From Marivita sp. XM-24bin2 (lineage in GTDB: Bacteria > Pseudomonadota > Alphaproteobacteria > Rhodobacterales > Rhodobacteraceae), in assembly GCA_003149565.1 (NCBI GenBank), contig QCWH01000015.1, forward strand, positions 1 through 54,824: 54,824 nucleotides of DNA. The letters are read 5' to 3'. This document shows, piece by piece, positions 1 through 8,716 of this stretch; within the stretch, counting starts at the first letter, position 1; every line of letters begins with the position of its first letter. Made by a program: the position numbers and the translations under genes. The notes under the pieces are model-generated. The model ran no database searches, was not told the DNA's origin, and worked only from the letters and a program-made list of their open reading frames with translations.

Positions 1-118
1 GCCCCCGCAGAAACGCCAGATCGACATCTGATGTCGGCTCAAGCAGAATCAACCGCGCGCCCTGTGAGAGCATGAGCGCGCCTGTTTCTAAGGCGTGTTC
101 TAGTCTTGCTAACGTCAT
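1..118 (-). CDS. 5' end of a possible class I methyltransferase (partial)
   Basis: A minus-strand reading frame opens with ATG at 116-118 and runs open to the window edge, giving only 39 residues that start MTLARLEHALETGAL. It begins 21 bp after the clpS stop in the same direction, so the two are probably cotranscribed. The short amphipathic N-terminus is compatible with RsmC-like methyltransferases, which I recall near clpS in related genomes. The catalytic part lies outside the window, so the identity is inference. Confidence 0.45.
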   Translation of the reverse strand, partial: MTLARLEHALETGALMLSQGARLILLEPTSDVDLAFLRG

Positions 119-139
119 GAATGACCCGGGACTGCCCGG

Positions 140-499
140 TTATTCCTTTTCCATCGTGCACTGCAGCGGATGCTGATGCCGCCGGGCAAAATCCATCACC
201 TGACCAACCTTGGTTTCGGCAATCTCGTGGCTGAAGACACCAACGACCGCGACGCCTTTTTTGTGCACTGTGAGCATGATCTCAAAGGCTTGGGCGTGGG
301 TCATGCCGAAGAACCGTTCGAGCACATGCACCACAAATTCCATGGGCGTGTAGTCATCATTCAGCAACATCACCTTGTAAAGCGGCGGTCGCTTGGTCTT
401 GGCACGCGTCTCAACGACGACGCCCGTATCGTTGTCCTCGTTCGACGGTGGTCCAGCCTTGGGGCGGGACGACGTGATGTTGGGCAACGGTTGTTTCAT
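140..499 (-). CDS. clpS: ATP-dependent Clp protease adaptor ClpS
   Basis: Adaptor that binds the N-domain of ClpA and delivers N-end-rule substrates to ClpAP in the cytoplasm. The 119-residue product has a disordered, charged N-terminal tail of about 35 residues, then the ClpS core: [19 protein letters not shown] at about 42-60, carrying the conserved NDD and TPMEFV segments that form the N-degron pocket, followed by the MLTVHKKG segment. Length and motif order fit the family well. The gene is divergent from the HAD hydrolase at 585. Confidence 0.95.
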   Translation of the reverse strand: MKQPLPNITSSRPKAGPPSNEDNDTGVVVETRAKTKRPPLYKVMLLNDDYTPMEFVVHVLERFFGMTHAQAFEIMLTVHKKGVAVVGVFSHEIAETKVGQVMDFARRHQHPLQCTMEKE

Positions 500-584
500 A
501 CTGGGCTCGGGACCTCGGGTTCCATATCCTAGATGGCTCTATATAACCTGTCCTGTCTGCGAGAAAAGAGGCCCATGCCACGCT

Positions 585-1283
585 ATGGCGCGAAAGCTGC
601 AAACAATCGGGTTCGATGCCGACGACACGTTGTGGCACAACGAGCGCTTCTTCAAGCTCACGCAAGCGCATTTCGAAGAGCTGTTGGCCGATCACGCGGA
701 TACTTCACAGCTGCATGAACATCTGATCGAAGCCGAAAAACGCAATATCGGGCATTATGGATTTGGCGTGAAAGGATTTGTGCTCTCGATGATCGAAACG
801 GCCATCGATGTCACAGACGGCCGTGTGCCCGGCAGCGTTATTCGCCAGATCCTTGATGCAGGTCAGGACATGCTTGCCCATCCCATTGAATTGCTGCCGC
901 ATGTCCAATCCACCGTGGAAAGCTTGGCCGCGACCCATCGACTTGTCCTTATCACCAAAGGCGATCTCCTGCACCAGGAACGGAAACTGGCGCAATCGGG
1001 CCTGGGTGATTTGTTTGATGACGTTGCCATCGTGTCGGACAAGACTGTTCAAACCTATCAGACCATCTTTGCGCGGCATCCCGGCGGTGTTGATCAGGCG
1101 ATGATGGTCGGCAATTCCATGCGGTCAGATGTGGTTCCGGCAGTCGAGGCTGGCGCATGGGGTGTCTACGTTCCTCACGACCTCGAATGGGATCTTGAGA
1201 AGGCCGAACCACCACAGGCTCCTCGATATGTCGCGATCACCGATCTGGGTGATTTGCCAGCAGTCGTGGCGGATATTGGCTGA
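585..1283 (+). CDS. HAD-superfamily hydrolase
   Basis: A 232-residue cytoplasmic haloacid-dehalogenase-type phosphatase. Motif I is D11-A-D13-D-T15 near the N-terminus, motif II is the ITKGD segment, and the C-terminal MVGNSMRSDV segment supplies the acidic motif. I chose ATG at 585 because the HAD core begins six residues after it. The open frame extends back to 393, but that part lies over clpS on the other strand and has no HAD content. The size and cap resemble YjjG-like nucleotidases. The substrate cannot be read from sequence. Confidence 0.85.
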   Translation: MARKLQTIGFDADDTLWHNERFFKLTQAHFEELLADHADTSQLHEHLIEAEKRNIGHYGFGVKGFVLSMIETAIDVTDGRVPGSVIRQILDAGQDMLAHPIELLPHVQSTVESLAATHRLVLITKGDLLHQERKLAQSGLGDLFDDVAIVSDKTVQTYQTIFARHPGGVDQAMMVGNSMRSDVVPAVEAGAWGVYVPHDLEWDLEKAEPPQAPRYVAITDLGDLPAVVADIG

Positions 1284-1492
1284 TCAAACTTGCCACATTC
1301 TTGCCACAATGGCTGACCTAGTGAGGCGGCCCGGCGCATTCCCCAACATATTGGGTCAACGCAGGGCCAAATGAGGAAAAAAGATATAAAAATAAGGCCT
1401 TTATCGGCTTCTGCTCCTGTGCTAGCCTGTTTCCATAATAAAAAAGGCTGACTGGAAAAATCCGGCGGCGTGAGGCAGAGAAGGCGGATATC

Positions 1493-3040
1493 GTGACGGG
1501 ACGGCATAGAAAGCCGGGCCGATTGGGCCTGTATTTAATCACTGCAATTTGGCTGGCGGTACTGGTGCCTATCAGCGCTATGGCAGCTCCCTACGCGGCG
1601 ATGGTCATGGATGCCAGAAACGGCGAAGTGATTCATTCCTCCAACGCCGATACCAGGTTACACCCAGCGTCCCTCACCAAAATGATGACGCTCTACGTCG
1701 TTTTTGAAGCGGTGCAGAACGGTGAGATCAGTATGGACACAGAAGTGCGAATCTCGCGCAAAGCTGCGTCCGAACCGCCCTCAAAGCTGGGCCTGCGCTC
1801 TGGCTCTAGCATTAAACTGCGGTATCTCGTACGCGCCGCGGCTGTAAAATCAGCAAATGATGCGGCCACAGCCTTGGCCGAAGCGATCTCTGGATCTGAG
1901 GCCGCCTTTGCCCGTCGGATGAATCGCACCGCAAAAGCTTTGGGCATGAGCCGGACGACCTTTAAAAACGCTCACGGCCTGACCGAAAACGGTCACATGT
2001 CAACGGCGCGGGATATGACCATCCTTGGACGCCATGTGCTCTATGACTATCCTCAATACTACAATCTGTTTTCACGTCGGAGCACGGACGCTGGAATCAA
2101 GGCCGTTTCAAACACCAACCGCCGATTCCTAAACGCGTATAAAGGCGCGGATGGCATCAAAACAGGCTACACGCGCGCAGCGGGATTTAACCTCGTGGCG
2201 TCTGCAGAACGCGGAAGCGAACGCATCATTGTGACTGTGTTCGGTGGAAACTCAACCGCATCGCGAAATGCTCAGGTGGCCAAGCTGATGGATCTTGGAT
2301 TCAGCAAGGCGCCAAGTCGGATGGCGCTGCGCACGCCTCGCAAACCACCATATCTGGGCCCCGATGCCTCGTCTTCGACGGAAACCGTGATTGCGCGCAG
2401 CCAGACTCCGTCTACTACAACGCGCGCCAAATCTATCCGGGTCGTGGCCGCCGCCGTTAAAGCCAGCTTGCGCCCTGTAGCGCGTCCTGTTTCAGAGCCT
2501 GTCCTGCCAGACACTTTGGTGGCTGAACTACAGGAAGACATTCAGTCCGTACTCGCCGACGTGCAAACGGAAGAGGTTCAGCAGGTGGCCGCATCCGCAG
2601 CTCAGGTCGCGATTGCCGCGGCCGCTCCGGCAACGGCCCCAGCAGCTATCGCATCTGCCGATAAAACCGCGCCCAGCGCATCTGTAAAGCCGGTGGTGCG
2701 CCCCCGCACCATCGTGCTAGCGTCAGCATCACAAGACGCCGCTCCAGCAAAGCCCGTGCAAAAACGCGAAGCCGAAATCGTGACGCGTATTTCCACGTCA
2801 GGAGGACGCCATTGGGGGATTAATGTGGGCCGTTTTCCAAGCCGCTATGCCGCCGAAAAGGCGCTTTTGAAGACTGCTCTTGCCGAGATGGCGACGCTGG
2901 ATGGATCGCTGAGAAAGGTCGTGAACGGCGCGCGTGGGTATGATGCAAACTTCATGGGGCTCACACGCGATGCTGCAGATTTGGCGTGCCGCAGGCTTCA
3001 GGCGCGGCAAGTCACGTGCTTTATGATCGGGCCAAGCTGA
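1493..3040 (+). CDS. D-alanyl-D-alanine carboxypeptidase with C-terminal SPOR domain
   Basis: Penicillin-binding-protein-type D,D-carboxypeptidase that trims the terminal D-Ala of peptidoglycan stem peptides in the periplasm. The GTG start at 1493 opens a signal peptide (hydrophobic stretch 11-31, ending SAMAAP). The serine-peptidase triad motifs are complete: SLTK at 60-63, SAN at 120-122 and KTG at 223-225. Residues of about 290-430 form an Ala/Pro-rich linker. The last 85 residues look like a SPOR domain, which binds denuded glycan and would place the enzyme at the septum. The 515-residue length fits DacA-type proteins with an added SPOR tail. Confidence 0.92.
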   Translation: MTGRHRKPGRLGLYLITAIWLAVLVPISAMAAPYAAMVMDARNGEVIHSSNADTRLHPASLTKMMTLYVVFEAVQNGEISMDTEVRISRKAASEPPSKLGLRSGSSIKLRYLVRAAAVKSANDAATALAEAISGSEAAFARRMNRTAKALGMSRTTFKNAHGLTENGHMSTARDMTILGRHVLYDYPQYYNLFSRRSTDAGIKAVSNTNRRFLNAYKGADGIKTGYTRAAGFNLVASAERGSERIIVTVFGGNSTASRNAQVAKLMDLGFSKAPSRMALRTPRKPPYLGPDASSSTETVIARSQTPSTTTRAKSIRVVAAAVKASLRPVARPVSEPVLPDTLVAELQEDIQSVLADVQTEEVQQVAASAAQVAIAAAAPATAPAAIASADKTAPSASVKPVVRPRTIVLASASQDAAPAKPVQKREAEIVTRISTSGGRHWGINVGRFPSRYAAEKALLKTALAEMATLDGSLRKVVNGARGYDANFMGLTRDAADLACRRLQARQVTCFMIGPS

Positions 3041-3051
3041 CCCGAAACCGG

Positions 3052-3210
3052 TCAAACCTTGGGGTGATCGTCGTAATCGTCTGACAGAATACGTTGCGCC
3101 GCCCCATCCGGGTCTTCATACTGCTTGGACTTCACAGTGAAGACAAAGGCCAAAAGACCAATCCCTCCAAGGATCAGCGACACCGGGATGAGGTAGGCCA
3201 AGACGTTCAT
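3052..3210 (-). CDS. ccoS: cbb3-type oxidase assembly protein CcoS
   Basis: Small 52-residue membrane protein starting MNVLAYLIPVSLILGG. One transmembrane helix covers residues 4-25, followed by a short, acidic cytoplasmic tail (YEDPDGAAQRIL, then DDYDDHP), which is the usual CcoS layout. CcoS is needed for cofactor insertion into cbb3 oxidase. It starts 13 bp after the ccoI stop and is the last gene of ccoGHIS. Its stop lies close to the convergent carboxypeptidase stop. Confidence 0.9.
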   Translation of the reverse strand: MNVLAYLIPVSLILGGIGLLAFVFTVKSKQYEDPDGAAQRILSDDYDDHPKV

Positions 3211-3223
3211 AGAACTCTCCGGA

Positions 3224-5410
3224 TCATTTCAGGCGCAGTGCGTTCAAAGACACGGTAACTGAAGAGCTGGACATCGCCAAGGCGGCGATCAGAGGCGAGC
3301 AGAGCCCCGCCACAGCAAGTGGAACCGCGATGATATTGTACCATGTGGCAATGGTGAAATTCTGGCGAATACGCTTGATCGCCACGCGCGATGTCGCAAG
3401 CGCGTCGGCAATCGGGTCAAGCGATTTACCCAAGAGAACAACGTCAGACGCCACCCGCGCTGCATCAAGCGCGCTAGCCGGAGAGATCGACGCATGCGCC
3501 CCGGCAAGAGCCGCCGTGTCGTTCAAACCGTCACCAACCATCAAAACCCTTTTGCCGCTTTCGGTCAGTTGAGCGACCCGCGCCGCTTTGTCCTCTGGCA
3601 GTGCTTCGGCAATCCACCTGTCAATTCCGAGGCGATCTGCAAACGCCTCAACCGCGGGCGTTGTGTCCCCGGACATCAGGATCACCTCGTAGCCGTTTTT
3701 CTGCAATTGCGCGACGAGCGCTTCGGCACCGTCACGAATTTGGTCGGCAAATCGGAACGGATCTGCAACCGTATCTCCAACACGCAGCCAGGCACAGGTC
3801 TCGGGGCTATCGCCGCCTCCAACCCAGCTTGCTCGGCCAAGGCGGACCACCTGCCCCATCCAGGATCCCTCGGCGCCGTGACCCGGAACCTCCGTGATGC
3901 CAGTCACTTTTGCCGGTGCAATCCCGGAGTCGCGTATCGCGCTTGCCAAGGATTGTGACAGTGGATGCGACGACCCTTCGGCAAGCGCCAGGGTGATGCT
4001 CAGATCCCTGCGCGAGTGATCTCCGAGGTTTACGACTTCGGGCGCACCAGCGGTCAGCGTGCCAGTTTTGTCGAAAACCACAGTGTCTACCTGTGCCATA
4101 CGCTCAAGCGCAGTCGAATCCTTGATGAGCAGGCCTTTTCGGAACAACCGTCCGGAGGCCGCAGTGGTCACAGCGGGCACCGCCAATCCCAAAGCGCAGG
4201 GGCATGTGATGATCAGAACCGCGGCGGCAATGTTCAACGCCGTGCGAAGATCGAAGGTATAAATATACCAGCCCGCGAAGGCGAGCGCCGAAAGGATATG
4301 CACCCCCGGCGCATAGAGCTTGGCCGCTTTGTCTGCTAGAGATGTATATCGCGACCGTCCGGACTCGGCCACGGCAACCAGATCCGCCATGCGATGTAAT
4401 GATGTATCCCGGCCGACGGCACTTGCCCGGATCGTCAGAGGACCGGTCAGATTGACCTCGCCCGCGCTGACTGTGGCCCCCACACCCGCATAGATCGGTC
4501 GGGTCTCCCCGGTCAAAAGCGACCGATCCAATTCAGATTGACCATCAACGATTTCACCGTCTACCGGCATGCGCCCCCCAGGACGCACGCGGATCAAGTC
4601 GCCCACGACAAGCTCGGACATGGCAATCTGTTCTTCGCCGTCTTCGCTGACGCGCCAGACGCGCGGCACTTCGAGTGCGGCCAGTTCTTCAGCTGCAGAT
4701 CGTGCTGCTGCACGGGTGCGGTGATCCAGATACCGACCTGCCAGCAGGAAAAAGGTCAGAGTGATCGCCGCATCGAAATATGCATGTTCTCCCGAGAGGG
4801 ACGTCTCCCAGAGAGATGTCGCCACCGCCAATGCAATGGCCAGCGAGATCGGAACATCCATGTTGAGCCGTCCGGCCCGGAGCGCTGTCCATGCATGTTT
4901 GAAGAAAGGCTGCGCGGAAAAGCCGATGGTGGGCAGAGCAATCGCGGCGGATATCCAATGGAACATGTCCCGCGTAGGACCATCCGCACCGGACCACACT
5001 GCCACAGACAGCAGCATGATATTCATCATGGCGAAGCCAGACACAGCCAGACGCATCAGCAGGTCGCGCCCTGCCTTGTCGGTCTCGGTTGCGCGTAGCG
5101 CCGTCGAGTCCAGCTCATGCGCTTCATAGCCGGCGCTTTCCAGCACGTTGATCAGGTCATCTGCCGTCACATCTGAACCGGCTTCAATTTGCGCCCGCTT
5201 CAGCGTCAGGTTCACCCGTGCCCCTTTGACCCCGTCCGTCGCGGCAAGAATGTGTTCGACCCCTGAAATACAGGCGGCACAATGGATCGACGGGAGAGAC
5301 AGGACGATGTTGACGTCCTGAGGAATGGCCGCACCGGCCAGCGCCTCGGCCGCAGGCGCGGCAGAGCACGCGGGGCACCCCGAAGCGGTTGGACGCATGG
5401 CGACGGTCAC
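3224..5410 (-). CDS. ccoI: Copper-translocating P1B-type ATPase CcoI (FixI)
   Basis: 728-residue inner-membrane ATPase that exports copper for cbb3 oxidase maturation. An N-terminal CPAC pair (12-15) precedes a heavy-metal-associated domain with C44-A-A-C47. The actuator TGE is at 300-302, the membrane metal site CPC at 403-405, the phosphorylated Asp in DKTGT at 447, and the GDGLND hinge motif follows near the C-terminus. The position between ccoH and ccoS supports CcoI rather than a detoxifying CopA. It begins 3 bp after ccoH ends. Confidence 0.96.
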   Translation of the reverse strand: MTVAMRPTASGCPACSAAPAAEALAGAAIPQDVNIVLSLPSIHCAACISGVEHILAATDGVKGARVNLTLKRAQIEAGSDVTADDLINVLESAGYEAHELDSTALRATETDKAGRDLLMRLAVSGFAMMNIMLLSVAVWSGADGPTRDMFHWISAAIALPTIGFSAQPFFKHAWTALRAGRLNMDVPISLAIALAVATSLWETSLSGEHAYFDAAITLTFFLLAGRYLDHRTRAAARSAAEELAALEVPRVWRVSEDGEEQIAMSELVVGDLIRVRPGGRMPVDGEIVDGQSELDRSLLTGETRPIYAGVGATVSAGEVNLTGPLTIRASAVGRDTSLHRMADLVAVAESGRSRYTSLADKAAKLYAPGVHILSALAFAGWYIYTFDLRTALNIAAAVLIITCPCALGLAVPAVTTAASGRLFRKGLLIKDSTALERMAQVDTVVFDKTGTLTAGAPEVVNLGDHSRRDLSITLALAEGSSHPLSQSLASAIRDSGIAPAKVTGITEVPGHGAEGSWMGQVVRLGRASWVGGGDSPETCAWLRVGDTVADPFRFADQIRDGAEALVAQLQKNGYEVILMSGDTTPAVEAFADRLGIDRWIAEALPEDKAARVAQLTESGKRVLMVGDGLNDTAALAGAHASISPASALDAARVASDVVLLGKSLDPIADALATSRVAIKRIRQNFTIATWYNIIAVPLAVAGLCSPLIAALAMSSSSVTVSLNALRLK

Positions 5411-5413
5411 GGG

Positions 5414-5875
5414 TCAGCTTTCAACATGAAGAACAACGCGCTGCTCGAAACGCACGCCTTCAAGGGAAGTGGCGGTCATCCGGATATTCCAATTTCCAGG
5501 AGCAAGGGTTTCGCGGGCGACGTAAGCCCGCCCGTCAAAAGAAAATTCCGGGCTGCGGTCATCTTGAACATGCGTGGCGCGGCCCAAAACGGCGTCCAGC
5601 GTGCCCGCTTGCACGGGTTTGCCCGCTTCGTCCTTGATGCTCAGAATAAGCAAGCCGCCCTTCGCCTCGGCGTAAACCTCCCAGCCGAGCGATTCCTGTT
5701 CATTCCGACGCGCATCAAAGCTTTGCGACGCCACATAGGAATTCTTCACTTCCAGTCCGGGAAAGGTTTTCACTGCGGAGTAGGCCAAGACAAGATTGAC
5801 GGAAATGATGACGGCAAAGCAGCTGCCAAAAATGGCCAATGCATGCCAGCCTGTAAGTTTGCGTTCCTTGGGCAT
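5414..5875 (-). CDS. ccoH: FixH/CcoH family assembly protein
   Basis: 153-residue protein with one N-terminal membrane anchor (about 10-32) and a periplasmic beta-rich domain, as in FixH/CcoH, which helps assemble or stabilise cbb3 oxidase. The segment LGWEVYAEAKGGLLILSIKD and the late NWNIRMTA stretch match the family's immunoglobulin-like pattern. Its ATG overlaps the ccoG stop by one base (TGATG), indicating translational coupling. Confidence 0.9.
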   Translation of the reverse strand: MPKERKLTGWHALAIFGSCFAVIISVNLVLAYSAVKTFPGLEVKNSYVASQSFDARRNEQESLGWEVYAEAKGGLLILSIKDEAGKPVQAGTLDAVLGRATHVQDDRSPEFSFDGRAYVARETLAPGNWNIRMTATSLEGVRFEQRVVLHVES

Positions 5876-7311
5876 CAGTTGCTTCTCCCGTTGAATATGC
5901 TGTCGGTATAGGCGCGGTCGCCGTTGGTCAGGTCCTCGACCCAGAAGCGAATGTCGCTGCGTTCTGCCTCGGCCGGATCAGACCCGGGCGCTGCGACGAC
6001 ATAGACGCGCTGCAGGTAGGTTTCATTCGCAGGCACATCGACCGTTTCATAGGGCGTGCCTTCCAACTGGACCCGCAGGGATGGGTGCCCCGTAACGGAC
6101 ACGCGGAACGGACGATCCTCTCCGTGTTTGTTGAGCAAGCGCACATCATAAGTGTTGCGGATCGACCCATCGGACAGCGTGACAAATGTCGGGTTCCGCA
6201 CTGGCGCCACGGTCATGTCGATTTCGGGTCGGATAAACAGAGCGAACACCAAGCCGAAGCCGACAAGCGCCCAGAGGGCCGTGTACATCATTGTCCGGAA
6301 GCGGAAGATGTGGAACCACGCTGTGCGCGGTTTTTCCCCCGCCCGCTCACGAGGTTCATCTGAAAGCGCAAGATAGTCGATCAGACCACGTGGCTTTCCA
6401 ATCTTTTCCATGATGTCATCGCAGGCATCGATGCAGAGACCACAAGTAATGCACTCCATCTGCTGCCCATCGCGAATGTCGATACCCATGGGGCAGACGT
6501 TTACGCAGGCCATGCAGTCGATGCAGTCACCCAATTGCTCGGCCCCATCACCTTTGCGGTGCTTGCCGCGCGGTTCACCCCGCCATTCGCGGTAGCCGAT
6601 GGTCAGCGTGTCCTCGTCCATCATCGCGGCCTGAATACGGGGCCACGGGCAAGCGTAGATGCAGATCTGTTCGCGGGCAAAGCCACCGAAGAAGAACGTG
6701 GTCGCGGTCAGGATCAACATTGTGGTGTAGGCCACAGGGTGTGCTTGTCCTGTCACCAGGTCCTGAAGCAGGGTTGGCGCATCTGCAAAGTAAAACACCC
6801 ATGCCCCGCCTGTGGCGAGACCGATCAGGAACCAAGCAACCCACTTGGTCACACGCAAGCGCGCCTTACGGAAATCCATTTTCTTTTGGCGGTGGAGACG
6901 CAGGCGTGCGTTGCGGTCTCCTTCGATCCAGCGTTCGACGAGAATAAACAGGTCGGTCCAGACGGTCTGCGGGCAGGCATAGCCGCACCAAACCCTGCCC
7001 AGCGCCGAGGTGAACAGGAACAAACCCAGCCCGGCCATAATGAGAAGACCCGCAACGAAGTAGAATTCGTGCGGCCAGATTTCGACCCAGAAGAAAAAGA
7101 ACCGGCGGTTTGCAAGATCCACCAGAACCGCTTGATCAGGAAGCTGAGGGCCACGGTCCCAGCGAATCCACGGCGTGACATAATAGATGCCCAACGTGAC
7201 GATCATGATGATCCATTTGAGGCTTCTGAAATTCCCTTTCACACGCTTGGGAAAAATTGGTTCACGCGCAGCGTAAAGATTCGGCGGCGTAGAGTTTTCT
7301 GCTTGAGACAC
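5875..7311 (-). CDS. ccoG: Cytochrome c oxidase accessory protein CcoG (RdxA/FixG)
   Basis: 478-residue membrane iron-sulphur protein, first gene of ccoGHIS, thought to reduce copper for cbb3 assembly. Several transmembrane helices (about 32-50, 85-105, 155-175, 195-212 and 345-365) surround a two-cluster ferredoxin module: C263, C266, C269, C273 and C287, C290, C293, C297. Additional membrane-side cysteines occur at C109 and C113. The C-terminus is an Ig-like periplasmic domain. An FNR-type box at 7377-7390 lies about 70 bp upstream of the start. Confidence 0.96.
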   Translation of the reverse strand: MSQAENSTPPNLYAAREPIFPKRVKGNFRSLKWIIMIVTLGIYYVTPWIRWDRGPQLPDQAVLVDLANRRFFFFWVEIWPHEFYFVAGLLIMAGLGLFLFTSALGRVWCGYACPQTVWTDLFILVERWIEGDRNARLRLHRQKKMDFRKARLRVTKWVAWFLIGLATGGAWVFYFADAPTLLQDLVTGQAHPVAYTTMLILTATTFFFGGFAREQICIYACPWPRIQAAMMDEDTLTIGYREWRGEPRGKHRKGDGAEQLGDCIDCMACVNVCPMGIDIRDGQQMECITCGLCIDACDDIMEKIGKPRGLIDYLALSDEPRERAGEKPRTAWFHIFRFRTMMYTALWALVGFGLVFALFIRPEIDMTVAPVRNPTFVTLSDGSIRNTYDVRLLNKHGEDRPFRVSVTGHPSLRVQLEGTPYETVDVPANETYLQRVYVVAAPGSDPAEAERSDIRFWVEDLTNGDRAYTDSIFNGRSN

Positions 7312-7376
7312 GAAAAATTGGCTCCCAAAGACGGTTTGGCTTGAGCGTCTTTTCTCAGGTGCCGCGGGGCCAGACT

Positions 7377-7390
7377 TTGACTTGCATCAA
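7377..7390. promoter_or_regulatory. FNR/FnrL-type box upstream of ccoG
   Basis: TTGACTTGCATCAA is a close match to the FNR consensus TTGAT-N4-ATCAA, with one mismatch in the left half-site. It sits 66-79 bp before the ccoG start and just after the LysR stop. Anaerobic or microaerobic activation of ccoGHIS is inferred from the known FnrL regulon of Rhodobacter. Confidence 0.75.
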
Positions 7391-7406
7391 ATACTGTATC
7401 TTTAAT

Positions 7407-8285
7407 TCAGGTTTTTGCCGCCTCCCGGCGGATCCATCGCAAAAATGCTTTTAGCGGAGCACGTTGTACACCGGGTCGGGTGACAAGGTTGTAGCCCGCG
7501 TCCAACCTGTCCTCAAACACGGCGATGAGCCGCCCGACGGCGAGATCTTCGGCAACCGCGATTCGGGTCGAAACCGCCACACCTTGGCCGTTTCTTGCGC
7601 CATCGAGCATCAGGTTCCCCGGCACATGGGTCCGTGACAGGACTTTTTCATTTGCAAGCCCATGTGCCGCAAGCCAGGTGGATGATTCAGTTGTGCCCAG
7701 TTCCTCCAGCCAAGGGTAGGTCACCAGATCTCGTGGTTCCGACGGCGTGTTGCCTTTGAAGAGTGACGGCGCGCCAACAACGACAATCGGTGACGCAAGC
7801 AAACGTTCACACTCCAACCCAGCCCACCCCCCGTTGCCAAATCGGATGGCAACATCGATCCCGCCCGGCGATGGATCGGTCAGGATCGGACTGGGGGTCA
7901 CGATCATATCAATGCCTGGATGTTCCACCTGAAATCCAGCCAGGCGCGGCATCAGCCAGGCACTCGCAAAAGTCGGAGTGCAGCCCACGTTGAGCGGTCT
8001 TTGCGCATCTGCATTTGCAAGCGCCTCGACCCCAGTGGCGATCCGACCAAACCCGTCATCCAGCGCCCGTGCAAGCTCACGGCCGTCGGCCGTCAACTCA
8101 AGGGCCCGACTGGAGCGATCAAAAAGCGGCGCGCCAAGGTGGGCCTCGAGGCTGCGCAACTGCTGAGAGATGGCGGCATGGCTCACATTCAGTGCGACAC
8201 CCGCCTCCACGACGGATCCCGTTTGAACGAAAGCGCAAAAGGCTCGCAGGGAGGAGAGAGACGGCAGCCGCGCCCAATCAATCAT
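7407..8285 (-). CDS. LysR-family transcriptional regulator (GcvA-like)
   Basis: 292-residue regulator. The N-terminal winged helix-turn-helix spans about residues 9-65, with the recognition region VSHAAISQQLRSLEAHLGAPLF, followed by the substrate-binding-protein-like effector domain (about 95-285). The IDWARLPSL start and AISQQLRSLE helix resemble the GcvA/AmpR branch. It sits between ccoG and ccoP and is divergent from the small genes at 8384 and 8521. A T-N11-A dyad at 8316-8330 lies in the shared promoter region. Its target is probably itself and the microprotein pair. No effector can be read from sequence. Confidence 0.88.
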   Translation of the reverse strand: MIDWARLPSLSSLRAFCAFVQTGSVVEAGVALNVSHAAISQQLRSLEAHLGAPLFDRSSRALELTADGRELARALDDGFGRIATGVEALANADAQRPLNVGCTPTFASAWLMPRLAGFQVEHPGIDMIVTPSPILTDPSPGGIDVAIRFGNGGWAGLECERLLASPIVVVGAPSLFKGNTPSEPRDLVTYPWLEELGTTESSTWLAAHGLANEKVLSRTHVPGNLMLDGARNGQGVAVSTRIAVAEDLAVGRLIAVFEDRLDAGYNLVTRPGVQRAPLKAFLRWIRREAAKT

Positions 8286-8315
8286 GTAAATTCACCTTAC
8301 ACATTAGATTTATCC

Positions 8316-8330
8316 CTGAGTCGCATTCAG
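8316..8330. promoter_or_regulatory. Candidate LysR-type operator (T-N11-A)
   Basis: The dyad CTGA-N7-TCAG has the T-N11-A spacing of LysR boxes (T at 8317, A at 8329). It lies 31 bp before the LysR start and 54 bp before the divergent microprotein start, where an autoregulatory and activating site would be expected. Only the pattern is seen. Binding is inference. Confidence 0.5.
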
Positions 8331-8383
8331 AGGTAAAAAACACAAGTATGATTGCAGGAACACAGGACACAAAGGAGCCAATC

Positions 8384-8524
8384 ATGTTCACGACATTTGC
8401 AAGAACCTTTTTCCGAGCCAGCGGTCTGTCTCCAACCCGCTACCAGTCGTCGATGCCGCCGTCTTGGTATCGCGAAGACCTGCGCGTCACCTCTGGACCA
8501 AAGCGCTGGGAGGATTGGAGATGA
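8384..8524 (+). CDS. Uncharacterised 46-residue microprotein
   Basis: ATG at 8384 follows a strong Shine-Dalgarno AAAGGAG at 8371-8377. The predicted protein is basic and Trp-rich: MFTTFARTFFRASGLSPTR at the start, PPSWYRED in the middle and ending KRWEDWR. It has no signal peptide or clear transmembrane helix. Its stop overlaps the start of a second small gene (ATGA), so the two are probably translated together. It is divergent from the LysR gene. I do not recognise the family. Confidence 0.65.
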   Translation: MFTTFARTFFRASGLSPTRYQSSMPPSWYREDLRVTSGPKRWEDWR

Positions 8525-8622
8525 TTGATCCAGTGATCTACCAACCACCAAATATCTGGTACGGCCAGACCATGAAAAACCGCGCCCGGCGGTGGCCTTG
8601 GCGCGGTCGCAGATGGCAATAA
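8521..8622 (+). CDS. Uncharacterised 33-residue Arg/Trp-rich microprotein
   Basis: Starts on the ATG of an ATGA overlap with the preceding gene and ends with TAA just before a terminator hairpin at 8630. The peptide starts MIDPVIYQPPNIWYGQ and ends in a strongly basic Trp/Arg tail (RARRWPWRGRRWQ). That tail could bind nucleic acid or a membrane surface, but this is inference. The tight coupling, the shared SD-led upstream gene and the terminator argue that it is a real cistron. No known family was recognised. Confidence 0.55.
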   Translation: MIDPVIYQPPNIWYGQTMKNRARRWPWRGRRWQ

Positions 8623-8629
8623 ATCAAAT

Positions 8630-8682
8630 AAAAGCGCCGGTGCCTCGAAACGCGCGAACAGAAAGAGGCAACCGGCGCTTTT
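8630..8682. terminator. Bidirectional intrinsic terminator
   Basis: A long stem pairs AAAAGCGCCGGT at 8630-8641 with ACCGGCGCTTTT at 8671-8682, with an inner GCCTC/GAGGC helix. T runs are produced on both strands, so it can end the microprotein transcript (plus) and ccoNOQP (minus). Confidence 0.9.
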
Positions 8683-8716
8683 CCATCTGGCCCGAAGGCC
8701 AAACGGTATCTTGAAG

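Noticed and set aside
1290-1307. Direct TTGCCACA repeats before the carboxypeptidase gene
   Set aside because: They are only 8 bp and not placed at a recognisable promoter. They do not match DnaA or NrdR boxes.
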